Source: Pseudobowmanella zhangzhouensis (lineage in GTDB: Bacteria; Pseudomonadota; Gammaproteobacteria; Enterobacterales; Alteromonadaceae). Taken from it: 64,000 nt of DNA. Shown piece by piece: positions 53,446-62,093 of the stretch. A program made the position numbers and the translations under genes. The stretch lies in the NCBI RefSeq assembly GCF_042662685.1, contig NZ_JBHSYO010000003.1:310001-374000 (forward strand), read 5' to 3'. Positions within the stretch are counted from its first letter, which is position 1, and each line of letters opens with the position of its first letter. The notes beneath the pieces were generated by a model that made no database searches, was not told the DNA's origin, and worked only from the letters and a program-made list of their open reading frames with translations.

Positions 53446-54176
53446 TTGGCCGTCGTTAATTGGTCAATCTCATCGACGCTTTGCCCACGGATGTGTGCGA
53501 CAGCGTTTGCTACCTTCAGTACCTGCAATGGCGTGTTTCGCTGCCCTTGTGCGCCCATTAGCGGCATATCGGGTGCATCGGTTTCCAGCATAAAGCTATC
53601 GTCTGGTAGTGCTTTTAGGGTTGCGATAGTCTTTTGCGCGCGAGGATAAGTAATGGTGCCGCCAATTCCAAGCCGAATACCATAACGTAAATATTCCTGT
53701 GCCTGTTGCAGGCTGCCAGAAAACCCATGCACCACGCCACCGTAGCAAAACTGCGTTTCTTTCAGTGCCTGAATAAGCAAATGATGGGTTTTTCGGTGGT
53801 GCAGAATGATCGGCAGCTGATACGACATCGCTAACTTCAGTTGTATTTGTAAAATCTGCTGCTGCAATGCCATCGGCACCGCCAGGCTGGCATCCAGCCC
53901 GATTTCGCCTATCGCCTGTGGCTGGATGGATCCCAGTAATGTATGCAGATAATCCAGCTGCTGTTGCCAATCATCGCGAATAAAGTACGGATGTAAACCG
54001 AAACTAATATCCAGCATCGGCTGTGCTTGCTGTAGCGTCGACTGTTGCTGCCAACCGGCCTGATGGGTGCCGGGCAACATAATACGGCTGATGCCGGCCT
54101 GCTGGCAGCGAGCAATCAACTCATTGCGATCATGCTCAAACGCGTCGAAATCAAGATGACAATGACTGTCGATCAA
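53415..54176 (-). CDS. TatD-family metal-dependent hydrolase
   Basis: TatD-family enzymes are metal-dependent nucleases or deoxyribonucleases. The 253-residue product shows the metal motif MIDSHCHLDFDAF, AIGEIGLDASL, LHHRKTHHLLIQAL and SFMLETDAPDMPL. Most likely a YjjV-type member. The stop of ytjB overlaps its 3' end by 31 bases, and it overlaps pdxH by four. Confidence 0.88.
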   Translation of the reverse strand: MIDSHCHLDFDAFEHDRNELIARCQQAGISRIMLPGTHQAGWQQQSTLQQAQPMLDISFGLHPYFIRDDWQQQLDYLHTLLGSIQPQAIGEIGLDASLAVPMALQQQILQIQLKLAMSYQLPIILHHRKTHHLLIQALKETQFCYGGVVHGFSGSLQQAQEYLRYGIRLGIGGTITYPRAQKTIATLKALPDDSFMLETDAPDMPLMGAQGQRNTPLQVLKVANAVAHIRGQSVDEIDQLTTANYLATFGLSR

Positions 54177-54811
54177 GGCATCAACCGTTCAATTTGCCAG
54201 TCTTGCCCCTGACGGCTATACACGAAACGGTCATGCAGGCGATGTTCTCCCCCCTGCCAGAATTCAATATGGCTAGGAATGACCCGATACCCACCCCAAA
54301 AATCCGGTAACGGCACGTCACCTTGATTGAATTTGCGTTTTATCTGGGCAAATTTTTCCAGCAATAACTGGCGGGACGAAATGGGATGGCTTTGTTGTGA
54401 CGCCCAGGCCGCAAGCTGACTTTCACGGGGACGGGACAGAAAGTATTTCGCCACCTCAGCCACACTGAGCTTTTCTACGCTGCCGCGCACGCTGACCTGT
54501 CGCTCCAGAAAATGCCAGGGAAAGTGCAAAGAGACTTTCGGGTTGTGCGCCAATTCCTGTGCCTTGCGGCTGCCTGTATTGGTATAAAACACAAACCCAC
54601 CAGCAGACACATCCTTAAGCAGCACAATGCGTTGAGATGGCTGTCCTTGTGTATCCACGGTGGCCACAGTCATGGCCGTTGGATCTGGCAGTCCCGCATC
54701 AATAGCCTGTTTTAACCAGGCATCGAATTGCAGAAATGGATCATCTGCCAGCTTATCCCGCGACAGTTTATCCTGACTATATTCACGTCGAATCGATGCC
54801 AAGTCCTGCAT
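54173..54811 (-). CDS. pdxH: pyridoxine/pyridoxamine 5'-phosphate oxidase PdxH
   Basis: PdxH is the FMN oxidase that makes pyridoxal phosphate from pyridoxine or pyridoxamine phosphate. The 212-residue product from ATG 54811 (ACGGAG upstream) has DPTAMTVATVDTQGQPSQRIVLLKD split as MTVATVDTQGQPSQRIVLLK, FYTNTGSRKAQEL and the C-terminal WGGYRVIPSHIEFWQGGEHRLHDR (core FWGGYRVIPSHIEFWQGG). Length fits the family (about 215). It follows era, where E. coli has recO and pdxJ. Confidence 0.94.
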   Translation of the reverse strand: MQDLASIRREYSQDKLSRDKLADDPFLQFDAWLKQAIDAGLPDPTAMTVATVDTQGQPSQRIVLLKDVSAGGFVFYTNTGSRKAQELAHNPKVSLHFPWHFLERQVSVRGSVEKLSVAEVAKYFLSRPRESQLAAWASQQSHPISSRQLLLEKFAQIKRKFNQGDVPLPDFWGGYRVIPSHIEFWQGGEHRLHDRFVYSRQGQDWQIERLMP

Positions 54812-54821
54812 AGGGGCTCCG

Positions 54822-55733
54822 TCAGTCTTCACCATACCCAAGGCTACGCAATGCACGTTCGTCGTCAGCCCAGCCACTTTTCACTTTCACCCAAAGTTCC
54901 AGAAATACTTTGGTATCAAATAAGCGTTCCATATCCATACGCGCTTCCGCACCAATGGTTTTCAGGCGGCTACCACCTTTACCAATGATCATCGGCTTCT
55001 GGCTATCCCGTTCAATCAGGATCAAACCGTTAATGCGAAACACGCCGTTTTCGGTCATTTTGAACTGTTCGATTTCCACCGTGACCGAATAAGGCAGTTC
55101 ATCGCCCGTAAAGCGCATCAGCTTTTCACGAATAATTTCTGCTGCCATAAAACGTTGCGAGCGGTCAGTAATATATTCTTCAGGATAAAAGTGTTCGCCT
55201 TCAGGCAAGCTGTTGCGCACAAGTTCACGCAACTGCTTTATGTTCTTACCTTGCTTTGCCGAAATCGGCATAATTTGTTCGAACGGATACTTCGCTGCCA
55301 GCATTTGCAGGTGCGGCAGCATGCTGGTTTTATCACGTACATTGTCGGACTTATTCACCAACAGCCAAACCGGCAAATTACAGTCCTGTAATTTGCTTAA
55401 CACCATATCATCGTCATCGGTCCAACGTGTGCCTTCCACCACAAACAACACCAATCCCACATCCTGCAAAGAACTGGAAGCGGCACGGTTCATATAGCGG
55501 TTAATCGCGCGCTTTTCTTCACGGTGTAACCCCGGTGTATCCACATAAATGGTTTGATACTCACCTTCGGTATCAATCCCCATGATACGGTGACGGGTCG
55601 TTTGCGGTTTACGTGAGGTGATACTGACTTTCTGCCCTAACAGCTTATTTAGTAGGGTAGATTTACCTACATTAGGGCGACCGACAATCGCCACTAACCC
55701 ACAATATTGGGTTGGCTCCTGGTTATCCTGCAT
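54822..55733 (-). CDS. era: ribosome-assembly GTPase Era
   Basis: Era binds the 3' end of 16S rRNA and assists 30S maturation. The 303-residue product has G1 GRPNVGKST, G2/G3 DTPGLHREEKR, G4 NKSD and a C-terminal KH domain with VKSGWADDERALRSLGYGED at the end. It overlaps rnc by 11 bases. The ATG at 55733 was chosen over an upstream start that would read inside rnc. Confidence 0.96.
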   Translation of the reverse strand: MQDNQEPTQYCGLVAIVGRPNVGKSTLLNKLLGQKVSITSRKPQTTRHRIMGIDTEGEYQTIYVDTPGLHREEKRAINRYMNRAASSSLQDVGLVLFVVEGTRWTDDDDMVLSKLQDCNLPVWLLVNKSDNVRDKTSMLPHLQMLAAKYPFEQIMPISAKQGKNIKQLRELVRNSLPEGEHFYPEEYITDRSQRFMAAEIIREKLMRFTGDELPYSVTVEIEQFKMTENGVFRINGLILIERDSQKPMIIGKGGSRLKTIGAEARMDMERLFDTKVFLELWVKVKSGWADDERALRSLGYGED

Positions 55734-56391
55734 TATTGAGTTCCTGCAATGCTTGCTTCGCCGCTGCCTGCTCAGCTTTGCGACGACTACTGCCACTGGC
55801 CGTAAAGGACTTCTCTATTCCCGGCACCCGGCATTCTATGAAAAAGGTTTGGGCGTGTTCCGCACCCTGAATATCGATCACATTGTATTCAGGCAACGGC
55901 ATCGCTCTGCCCTGCAGATATTCCTGCAAACGAGTCTTTGCATCTTTTACCTGCGCATTGGGATCGATGTTGTCTAATTGACTGCTTAGCCAATCCAACA
56001 CGCGCGCTTTGGCAGCATCGAAGCCGGCATCCAGATAAATTGCGCCCAAAATCGCTTCCACCGCGTCAGCCAGAATCGAGTCGCGGCGCTGTCCACCGCT
56101 TTTCATCTCACCCGGGCCGAGCTTAATGTATTCGCCTAAGGTTAACTGCTTGGCCACCTGAGCAAGAGTTTCTTCCCGCACCAGCGCCGCACGCATGCGC
56201 GTCAGTTTGCCTTCGGATTCCTGAGGATAACGCTTGAACAGTACTTCTGCGATAACCATGCCCAGCACAGCATCACCAAGAAACTCTAATCTTTCATTGT
56301 GCTGACCTTTGACACTGCGATGGGTCAGGGCCAGATCGAGTAATAGCGACTTATTAAATTCATGCCCAAGGGTTCGCTGTAACTTGGTCAT
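55723..56391 (-). CDS. rnc: ribonuclease III
   Basis: RNase III cuts double-stranded RNA in rRNA and mRNA processing. The product has the catalytic signature ERLEFLGDAVLGMVIAEVLF (residues about 30-50 of the 222) and a C-terminal double-stranded RNA-binding domain (AASSRRKAEQAAAKQAL-like, GSSRRKAEQAAAKQALQEL). The start is uncertain: ATG 56391 (MTKLQRTLGHEF) or a TTG at 56412 overlapping the lepB stop. Homologs have a short variable N-terminus, so either fits. Confidence 0.95.
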   Translation of the reverse strand: MTKLQRTLGHEFNKSLLLDLALTHRSVKGQHNERLEFLGDAVLGMVIAEVLFKRYPQESEGKLTRMRAALVREETLAQVAKQLTLGEYIKLGPGEMKSGGQRRDSILADAVEAILGAIYLDAGFDAAKARVLDWLSSQLDNIDPNAQVKDAKTRLQEYLQGRAMPLPEYNVIDIQGAEHAQTFFIECRVPGIEKSFTASGSSRRKAEQAAAKQALQELNNAG

Positions 56392-56408
56392 GGCACCATA
56401 TTGAACGA

Positions 56409-57311
56409 TCAATGAATGCCACCTACGCGATTAAAGCGCACGCCAGTTGGGATCCAGCCGGGCATGCTGCTGTCAGGCGCATGATCAAACTCAAAACTGA
56501 TCCAAATCGCCACCGCTTTACCGACCAGATTTTCCTCTGGCACGAAGCCCCAGTATCGACTGTCCATACTATTATCACGATTGTCGCCCATCACAAAATA
56601 GGCGCCTTGCGGCACAATCCATTCGTTGTAACGGGTCGCATTTTGCTGAAATGGATAAGTCACGTTGCGCGATGGATTACGCAGAATATTGTGCTCAACG
56701 TCACCTAACTGTTCACCGAACTGCTCCAGCCAAACAGGGCCATCAAGGAACTCGCTGTTTTCCTGTGCAGTCAATGCCATGGTTTGTGCTGGCGGACAGT
56801 TAACCTCTCGGCAGGCAGGTTTTACGGTAATTTGCTTGTTTTTGTAAATCACCGTATCACCGGGCAGGCCAATCACACGCTTGATGTAGTCCTGCGATGG
56901 ATTGAGCGGATACTTAAACACTACGATATCACCGCGCTCTGGTTCGCCGGTTTCCAAAAATTTGGTTCGGGTAACCGGGTCACGCAGCCCATAAGCGTAC
57001 TTTTCGACCAGAATAAAATCCCCGACCAACAAGGTAGGCATCATAGAACCTGATGGGATTTGAAACGGTTCATACAAAAATGAACGCAGCACCAGCACAA
57101 ACGCGATAACCGGGAAGATTTGTTTGGCGGTATCCACCATTGCCGGTTCAGCAGCCAGTTTGGCCAGATATTCTTCACCAACACCGTCATTGCCTTTAGC
57201 CGTTTCCACCGCCAGACGACGTTTAGGCTCCCATAAATATTTATCTGCCAGCCATATCAGGCCACTGGCAAGCGTGACCACTACCAGCAGAATTGAGAAG
57301 TAATTTGCCAT
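56409..57311 (-). CDS. lepB: signal peptidase I
   Basis: LepB cleaves signal peptides of exported proteins. The 300-residue product has an N-terminal membrane helix (FSILLVVVTLASGLIWLA), a second one near FPVIAFVLVLRSFL, the catalytic serine in IPSGSMMPTLL and the catalytic lysine region SQDYIKRVIGLPGD, then GDNRDNSMDSRYWGFVPEEN. The start lies immediately after lepA stop with no gap. Confidence 0.96.
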   Translation of the reverse strand: MANYFSILLVVVTLASGLIWLADKYLWEPKRRLAVETAKGNDGVGEEYLAKLAAEPAMVDTAKQIFPVIAFVLVLRSFLYEPFQIPSGSMMPTLLVGDFILVEKYAYGLRDPVTRTKFLETGEPERGDIVVFKYPLNPSQDYIKRVIGLPGDTVIYKNKQITVKPACREVNCPPAQTMALTAQENSEFLDGPVWLEQFGEQLGDVEHNILRNPSRNVTYPFQQNATRYNEWIVPQGAYFVMGDNRDNSMDSRYWGFVPEENLVGKAVAIWISFEFDHAPDSSMPGWIPTGVRFNRVGGIH

Positions 57312-59123
57312 TTATTTTCCTACTTTCAATATTGCCAGGAAGGCATCTTGTGGCAGTTCCACATTACCCACCTGCTTCATCCGTTTCTTACCTTCTTTTT
57401 GCTTCTGTAACAGCTTTTTCTTACGGCTTACGTCACCACCATAACATTTGGCGATTACGTTTTTACGCAACTGTTTAACTGTGCTTCGGGCGATAATGTG
57501 ATTGCCGATTGCCGCCTGAATCGCGATATCGAACATCTGTCTTGGGATCAGCTCGCGTAATTTCTCTACCAGATCCCGACCACGATACTGCGCATTATCA
57601 CGGTGGGTAATGATTGCCAGCGCATCGACGCGTTCACCGTTAACCAGAATATCCAGACGGACCATGTCGGCAGCCACAAACTTCTTAAAGTTATAATCCA
57701 GTGAGGCAAAACCGCGACTGGTCGATTTCAGACGATCGAAGAAATCCAACACCACTTCCGCCATTGGCAACTCATAGGTTACTGCCACTTGTTTGCCGTG
57801 ATAAGTCATGCCGGTTTGCATACCGCGCTTTTCCACACACAGGGTAATCACATTACCCAGATAATCCTGTGGCACCAGAATATTGGCTTCAACAATCGGC
57901 TCACGAATTTCGGCGATGTTATTCACTGGCGGTAATTTGGACGGGTTATCAACCAATTGCGTATTACCGTCGCTGGTCACCACCTCATACACTACCGTCG
58001 GTGCGGTGGTAATCAGATCCAGGTCGTATTCCCGTTCCAGACGCTCCTGAATGATCTCCATATGCAGCATCCCCAGGAAGCCGATGCGGAAACCAAAGCC
58101 AAGCGCGGTTGAGTTTTCTGGCTCATAGAACAAAGACGCGTCATTCAGACTTAGCTTGGCTAAGGCATCACGAAAATCTTCGTACTCATCGCTGCTGACC
58201 GGGAACATACCCGCGTATACCTGCGGTTTAACTTTCTTAAAGCCAGGCAATGCTTTATCCGCTGGTGTTTTCGCCAGCGTGATTGTGTCACCCACTGGCG
58301 CACCATGGATTTCTTTAATTCCGGCAATAATAAAGCCTACTTCACCAGTTTTAAGCACGCCGGTATCGGTCATTTTCGGCGTAAAGATCCCAACTTTATC
58401 GACCTGATGTACCTGGCCGTTGGACATGATCTTAATTTTGTCGCCTGATTTTAACTGACCGTTGACCACGCGCACCAAAGACACGACACCCTGATAGTTA
58501 TCAAACCAGGAGTCCACAATCAGTGCTTGTAATGGCGCGTCCAGATCTCCTGTTGGTGGCGGTACTTTGTTGACGATGACTTCCAGCACATCTTCAATAC
58601 CGACACCAGTTTTAGCGCTGCAACGCACCGCATCGATCGCGTCAATCCCGACGATATCTTCGATTTCTTCCGCCACGCGCTCAGGTTCAGCCTGCGGCAA
58701 ATCAATCTTATTCAGAATGGGTACCACTTCCATATCCATATCGATGGCGGTGTAGCAGTTAGCCAGCGTCTGCGCTTCCACGCCCTGTCCCGCGTCTACC
58801 ACCAACAACGCCCCTTCACAGGCAGCCAGAGAGCGGGATACCTCGTAGGTAAAATCCACGTGTCCTGGCGTATCGATGAAATTCAGCTGGTACGTTTCAC
58901 CATTTTTGGCTTTGTATTTCAGCGTTACGCTCTGCGCTTTAATGGTGATGCCTCGCTCACGCTCCAGATCCATCGAATCCAGTACCTGCGCAGCCATTTC
59001 CCGATCGGTTAAACCACCGCATGTTTGAATTAAACGATCTGACAGGGTCGATTTCCCGTGGTCAATGTGGGCAATAATGGAAAAATTTCGGATGTGATCC
59101 AGTTGGATAGTGTTGTCTGACAT
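57312..59123 (-). CDS. lepA: translation elongation factor 4 (LepA)
   Basis: LepA/EF4 is a ribosome-dependent GTPase involved in initiation and back-translocation. The 603-residue product has G1 AHIDHGKST, G3 DTPGHVDF, G4 NKID and the LepA-specific C-terminal domain ending KKRMKQVGNVELPQDAFLA. Length equals the family norm of about 600. It precedes lepB without a gap, as in E. coli. The 138-base gap between it and rseC shows no clear promoter or terminator. Confidence 0.97.
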   Translation of the reverse strand: MSDNTIQLDHIRNFSIIAHIDHGKSTLSDRLIQTCGGLTDREMAAQVLDSMDLERERGITIKAQSVTLKYKAKNGETYQLNFIDTPGHVDFTYEVSRSLAACEGALLVVDAGQGVEAQTLANCYTAIDMDMEVVPILNKIDLPQAEPERVAEEIEDIVGIDAIDAVRCSAKTGVGIEDVLEVIVNKVPPPTGDLDAPLQALIVDSWFDNYQGVVSLVRVVNGQLKSGDKIKIMSNGQVHQVDKVGIFTPKMTDTGVLKTGEVGFIIAGIKEIHGAPVGDTITLAKTPADKALPGFKKVKPQVYAGMFPVSSDEYEDFRDALAKLSLNDASLFYEPENSTALGFGFRIGFLGMLHMEIIQERLEREYDLDLITTAPTVVYEVVTSDGNTQLVDNPSKLPPVNNIAEIREPIVEANILVPQDYLGNVITLCVEKRGMQTGMTYHGKQVAVTYELPMAEVVLDFFDRLKSTSRGFASLDYNFKKFVAADMVRLDILVNGERVDALAIITHRDNAQYRGRDLVEKLRELIPRQMFDIAIQAAIGNHIIARSTVKQLRKNVIAKCYGGDVSRKKKLLQKQKEGKKRMKQVGNVELPQDAFLAILKVGK

Positions 59124-59261
59124 AAACCTACTACTGAGTTATTCCGGCATTTAAGGTGCGACGGAATATGACAAATAATTGTGCAAAAAATTGCCGTGAT
59201 TTTAGCGGTTTTCGCAGCGTTTGGCGATGCTCTGTGCCACAAAGTTATCGCCTTGTCGGCA

Positions 59262-59720
59262 TTAATCGAAGATTTGTCGTATCGGCGTCTCTACCTGCGG
59301 CAGTGAGACGTCCAATAAAATGGGCTGATATTGACGTTCACGGCGGGAAAAATAACCTTTCAGCGGCCAATAGCTGCCAGCTGCCATTGCGGCACTGACC
59401 AAAATTAACCAGCCTTCGCTTAAGCGCGATTCAAGTAGCAGAACACTGGTGATCAAAACGATTAATGGCAACAGATAGAGCAACAACGATGCTATCAGGA
59501 CCTGCTGTTCAGGAATGCCAATCTTTACCTGCTGGCCTACTTTTAAAGACGCCCCGGTTTCGAGCCAAAACTGCTGCATCTTGGGCGCCAACGCACTGGC
59601 GACCACACCTGTGCCACAATCACTATTGGCCTGGCAGGCATTACAGGTAGTTTTTATCTGAGTTTGCACACAGATTCGCCCAGCCTCGACCGCCACGACC
59701 TCAGCCATTTCCTGCATCAT
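59262..59720 (-). CDS. rseC: RseC/MucC-family protein
   Basis: RseC is an inner-membrane protein coded with the sigma-E regulators; in enterics it takes part in reduction of SoxR. The 152-residue product has the N-terminal cysteine cluster CNACQANSDCGTG and two membrane helices (VLIASLLLYLLPLIVLITSV and LILVSAAMAAGSYW). It starts two bases after rseB. Confidence 0.9.
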   Translation of the reverse strand: MMQEMAEVVAVEAGRICVQTQIKTTCNACQANSDCGTGVVASALAPKMQQFWLETGASLKVGQQVKIGIPEQQVLIASLLLYLLPLIVLITSVLLLESRLSEGWLILVSAAMAAGSYWPLKGYFSRRERQYQPILLDVSLPQVETPIRQIFD

Positions 59721-59722
59721 GC

Positions 59723-60679
59723 CTATGGCACCTTCACAACCAATGACTGAGCAATACGGTTTGCTGTTTGCGGCGGTAACTTACCGACAATCGTCACCGT
59801 TAACTGACCAATCTGCGTAGAAAAGTAGGTATCACTGCCAACCCGAAATGCCTGTTCACCTGTCGTGGCATCGCCCACAGGCTGCACATATACAGAGACA
59901 TCTATCAGCCCATCACTGAGCAACAAATAATCAACTGGCGCACCTGTGACGGGCAGACGATGGCGGTCACGCATAATTTCTTCCATGCCATCAGGTAGCC
60001 AGCCAGCATACCAGCGATGGGCATTGGCAGCTGCCGGGTTAGCAATCAAAACTTCAGGTAAGTTTGCCACGTCTACATTCTGCAAGCTCTCTTCGGCATT
60101 TACTGTCACCGCAACCGAGGTAATTTGTACTTGTTCCAGCACCTTGCCCTGACTATCCAGCATATCAAGTTTTAAAGGCAAGGAGGTTTCCTGATCCAGC
60201 CAAAGACTGTAGCCATAGCGGCTTTTATCACGACTGATAATGCGGATTTGCTGCGTGGCGCGGCCCGCAACACGACTACGTCCGACCAGCACAAAATCAT
60301 AACTGGCAGTTAACGCGCTGGGATTACGCAACAAGGTGCCAGAAATAGGGCCGTTGATGGACGTTGAATGAATTGAAAAGGCCGGTACGTTGGGTTCAAA
60401 GTAACTCACGACATTGTCGACCCGCACTACATCCCGACCAGGCCCGTTGAGCATACTCAAATGCTCTACGGTTTTACCGTCAATAACGCCATGTCGCCAA
60501 CGATAGGGCTCCACGGTGCCGCCGGGCTGCAGAATAACTAATGACATATCGTAATTGAGCGATTGCATGGCCTGCGCCATATTGCCCAACCATTGTCTGG
60601 CATCGGTTTCAGAGTCGACATCGGCAGCCGAAGCTGCCGATATGTAAAAAAAAGAAAGGGCGCCAATCAGCCATTTCAT
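59723..60679 (-). CDS. rseB: periplasmic sigma-E regulator RseB (MucB)
   Basis: RseB binds the periplasmic domain of RseA and shields it from DegS until lipopolysaccharide intermediates release it. The 318-residue product starts with a signal peptide (MKWLIGALSFFYISAASAA) and has the MucB/RseB domain (MAQAMQSLNYDMSLVILQPG and SLWLDQETSLPLKLDML). It overlaps rseA by four bases. Confidence 0.93.
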   Translation of the reverse strand: MKWLIGALSFFYISAASAADVDSETDARQWLGNMAQAMQSLNYDMSLVILQPGGTVEPYRWRHGVIDGKTVEHLSMLNGPGRDVVRVDNVVSYFEPNVPAFSIHSTSINGPISGTLLRNPSALTASYDFVLVGRSRVAGRATQQIRIISRDKSRYGYSLWLDQETSLPLKLDMLDSQGKVLEQVQITSVAVTVNAEESLQNVDVANLPEVLIANPAAANAHRWYAGWLPDGMEEIMRDRHRLPVTGAPVDYLLLSDGLIDVSVYVQPVGDATTGEQAFRVGSDTYFSTQIGQLTVTIVGKLPPQTANRIAQSLVVKVP

Positions 60680-61299
60680 TGTTGGGGCGTCTCCTGCTCA
60701 GGTTCAAGCTCTACCACTTCGCCTTGCTGAGATTGCATTTGCAATTGTTTAAGACGCATTTGCTGATGATGATCGATAAGCAAAGCGTTTATCCGACGGC
60801 GTTGCTCCAATAACTCATATTGGTTGGCTACCGGTACCGTCTGCGTCTGCTCAAGACTGACCGGAGACATGCCGCCTTGCACACCCATACCAAAGCCGAG
60901 ACCATCATTACCCGGTTGAATCTCAACCGGTTGATTATACTGTTGCACTGCAAACACCACTGCAACCGCGACCGATGCAGCAATGGCCAGTTGTCCAACA
61001 TTCTTCACCATTGGAATCACATTACCCACCAGCGGCAATTGCTGCCAGCGAGATTTGTTCGGCGCCAGAATAACGGGTTCATGCTCGAGTGCCGCAGCCA
61101 CTGATGTGGCGATATCCAACTGAATCTGCGGTGGTAACTCATTACGCAAAGTGGCGCGCACCAAATGGTAACGCTGCCAGTTGCCGTGTAATGCACCATC
61201 CTGACTGATCTGTTTGATCAGATCCTGATCAGCATGCTCACCATCCATAAAGGCAGACAACTGTTCATGTTTCTGTTGCGACATATTCACTCGTTCCAT
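60676..61299 (-). CDS. rseA: anti-sigma-E factor RseA
   Basis: RseA holds sigma-E inactive at the inner membrane until regulated proteolysis. The 207-residue product has the cytoplasmic anti-sigma domain (EQLSAFMDGEHADQDLIKQI, WQRYHLVRATLRNELP), one membrane helix (QLAIAASVAVAVVFAV, residues about 103-118) and a glutamine-rich periplasmic tail. Its first possible ATG overlaps the rpoE stop by one base; ATG 61284 (MSQQKHEQ) is an equally good start. Confidence 0.93.
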   Translation of the reverse strand: MERVNMSQQKHEQLSAFMDGEHADQDLIKQISQDGALHGNWQRYHLVRATLRNELPPQIQLDIATSVAAALEHEPVILAPNKSRWQQLPLVGNVIPMVKNVGQLAIAASVAVAVVFAVQQYNQPVEIQPGNDGLGFGMGVQGGMSPVSLEQTQTVPVANQYELLEQRRRINALLIDHHQQMRLKQLQMQSQQGEVVELEPEQETPQQ

Positions 61300-61877
61300 T
61301 ATTGCTCCAGCAAAGGCTGCAGCACTTTATCAATGGCTTCCCGTGCACGAAAAATTCGTGAACGCACCGTTCCAACCGGACATTCCATCACGTTGGCAAT
61401 GTCCTCGTAACTTAACCCTTCAATCTCCCGCAACGTTAACGCCATGCGTAAGTCTTCCGGTAAACTTTCCAGGGTGCTAAATATCAGCGCTTCCATCTGC
61501 TGTGACATTAAGGTGCGTTCAGGTGAGGCATTTTCCTTTAATGCATCGCTGCCATCGTAATACTCAGCCTCATCTGCTTCCACATCGTTAGCAGGTGGCT
61601 TCCGGCCCTGTGCCACTAAATAATTTTTGGCACTATTTACCGCGATTCGATACAGCCAGGTGTAGAACGCACTTTCTCCCCGGAAATTTGGCAATGCCCG
61701 ATACGCTTTTATAAACGCTTCCTGGGTAACATCTGCCACATCTCCACTATTCTTCACATAACGGGCAACCAAATGCGCCACTTTATGTTGATATCTGCTT
61801 ACCAACAGATTGAAGGCATTTTTGTCGCCTCCCTGCACCTTCTCCACAATCTGCTGGTCAGTTAATTGCTCGCTCAT
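61299..61877 (-). CDS. rpoE: envelope-stress sigma factor RpoE
   Basis: RpoE (sigma-E) directs transcription of outer-membrane stress genes. The 192-residue ECF sigma factor has region 2 (YQHKVAHLVARYVKNSGDVA, AFIKAYRALPNFRGESAFYT) and region 4 (LPEDLRMALTLREIEGLSYE, PVGTVRSRIFRAREAID). These match E. coli RpoE nearly residue for residue as I recall it. It has a sigma-E-type promoter, so it is probably autoregulated. Confidence 0.97.
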   Translation of the reverse strand: MSEQLTDQQIVEKVQGGDKNAFNLLVSRYQHKVAHLVARYVKNSGDVADVTQEAFIKAYRALPNFRGESAFYTWLYRIAVNSAKNYLVAQGRKPPANDVEADEAEYYDGSDALKENASPERTLMSQQMEALIFSTLESLPEDLRMALTLREIEGLSYEDIANVMECPVGTVRSRIFRAREAIDKVLQPLLEQ

Positions 61878-61937
61878 CAGAGCCGACTCTCCCTAAGAAC
61901 ATCTTTTCTACTGCGTTAGGCCCCGCAAGCACATTGA

Positions 61938-61964
61938 ATAGACTTCGTTTTTTTGAATAAGTTC
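61938..61964 (-). promoter_or_regulatory. sigma-E autoregulatory promoter of rpoE
   Basis: The minus strand has GAACTT, 16 bases, then TCTAT, matching the sigma-E consensus GAACTT and TCTRA. The start would be near 61932, leaving a leader of about 55 bases before rpoE. Confidence 0.72.
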
Positions 61965-62014
61965 GAAATATTTTATGTTTCGGCTAATTTTTTTTACTTA
62001 ACCGTTAAAAAACC

Positions 62015-62045
62015 ATCCTGTTACGCGGCAGGATTTTGTATCCTG
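62015..62045 (+). other. alternative hairpins upstream of nadB
   Basis: ATCCTG at 62015-62020 and at 62040-62045 flank a single CAGGAT (62029-62034), so two mutually exclusive six-base stems are possible. The first is followed by TTTTG. The arrangement could be an attenuator in the nadB leader, but short stems like this also arise by chance. Confidence 0.3.
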
Positions 62046-62093
62046 TGGCCATTCTCACGCGTATTTCGCATTTTCTATCGACCAGTTTACCTT

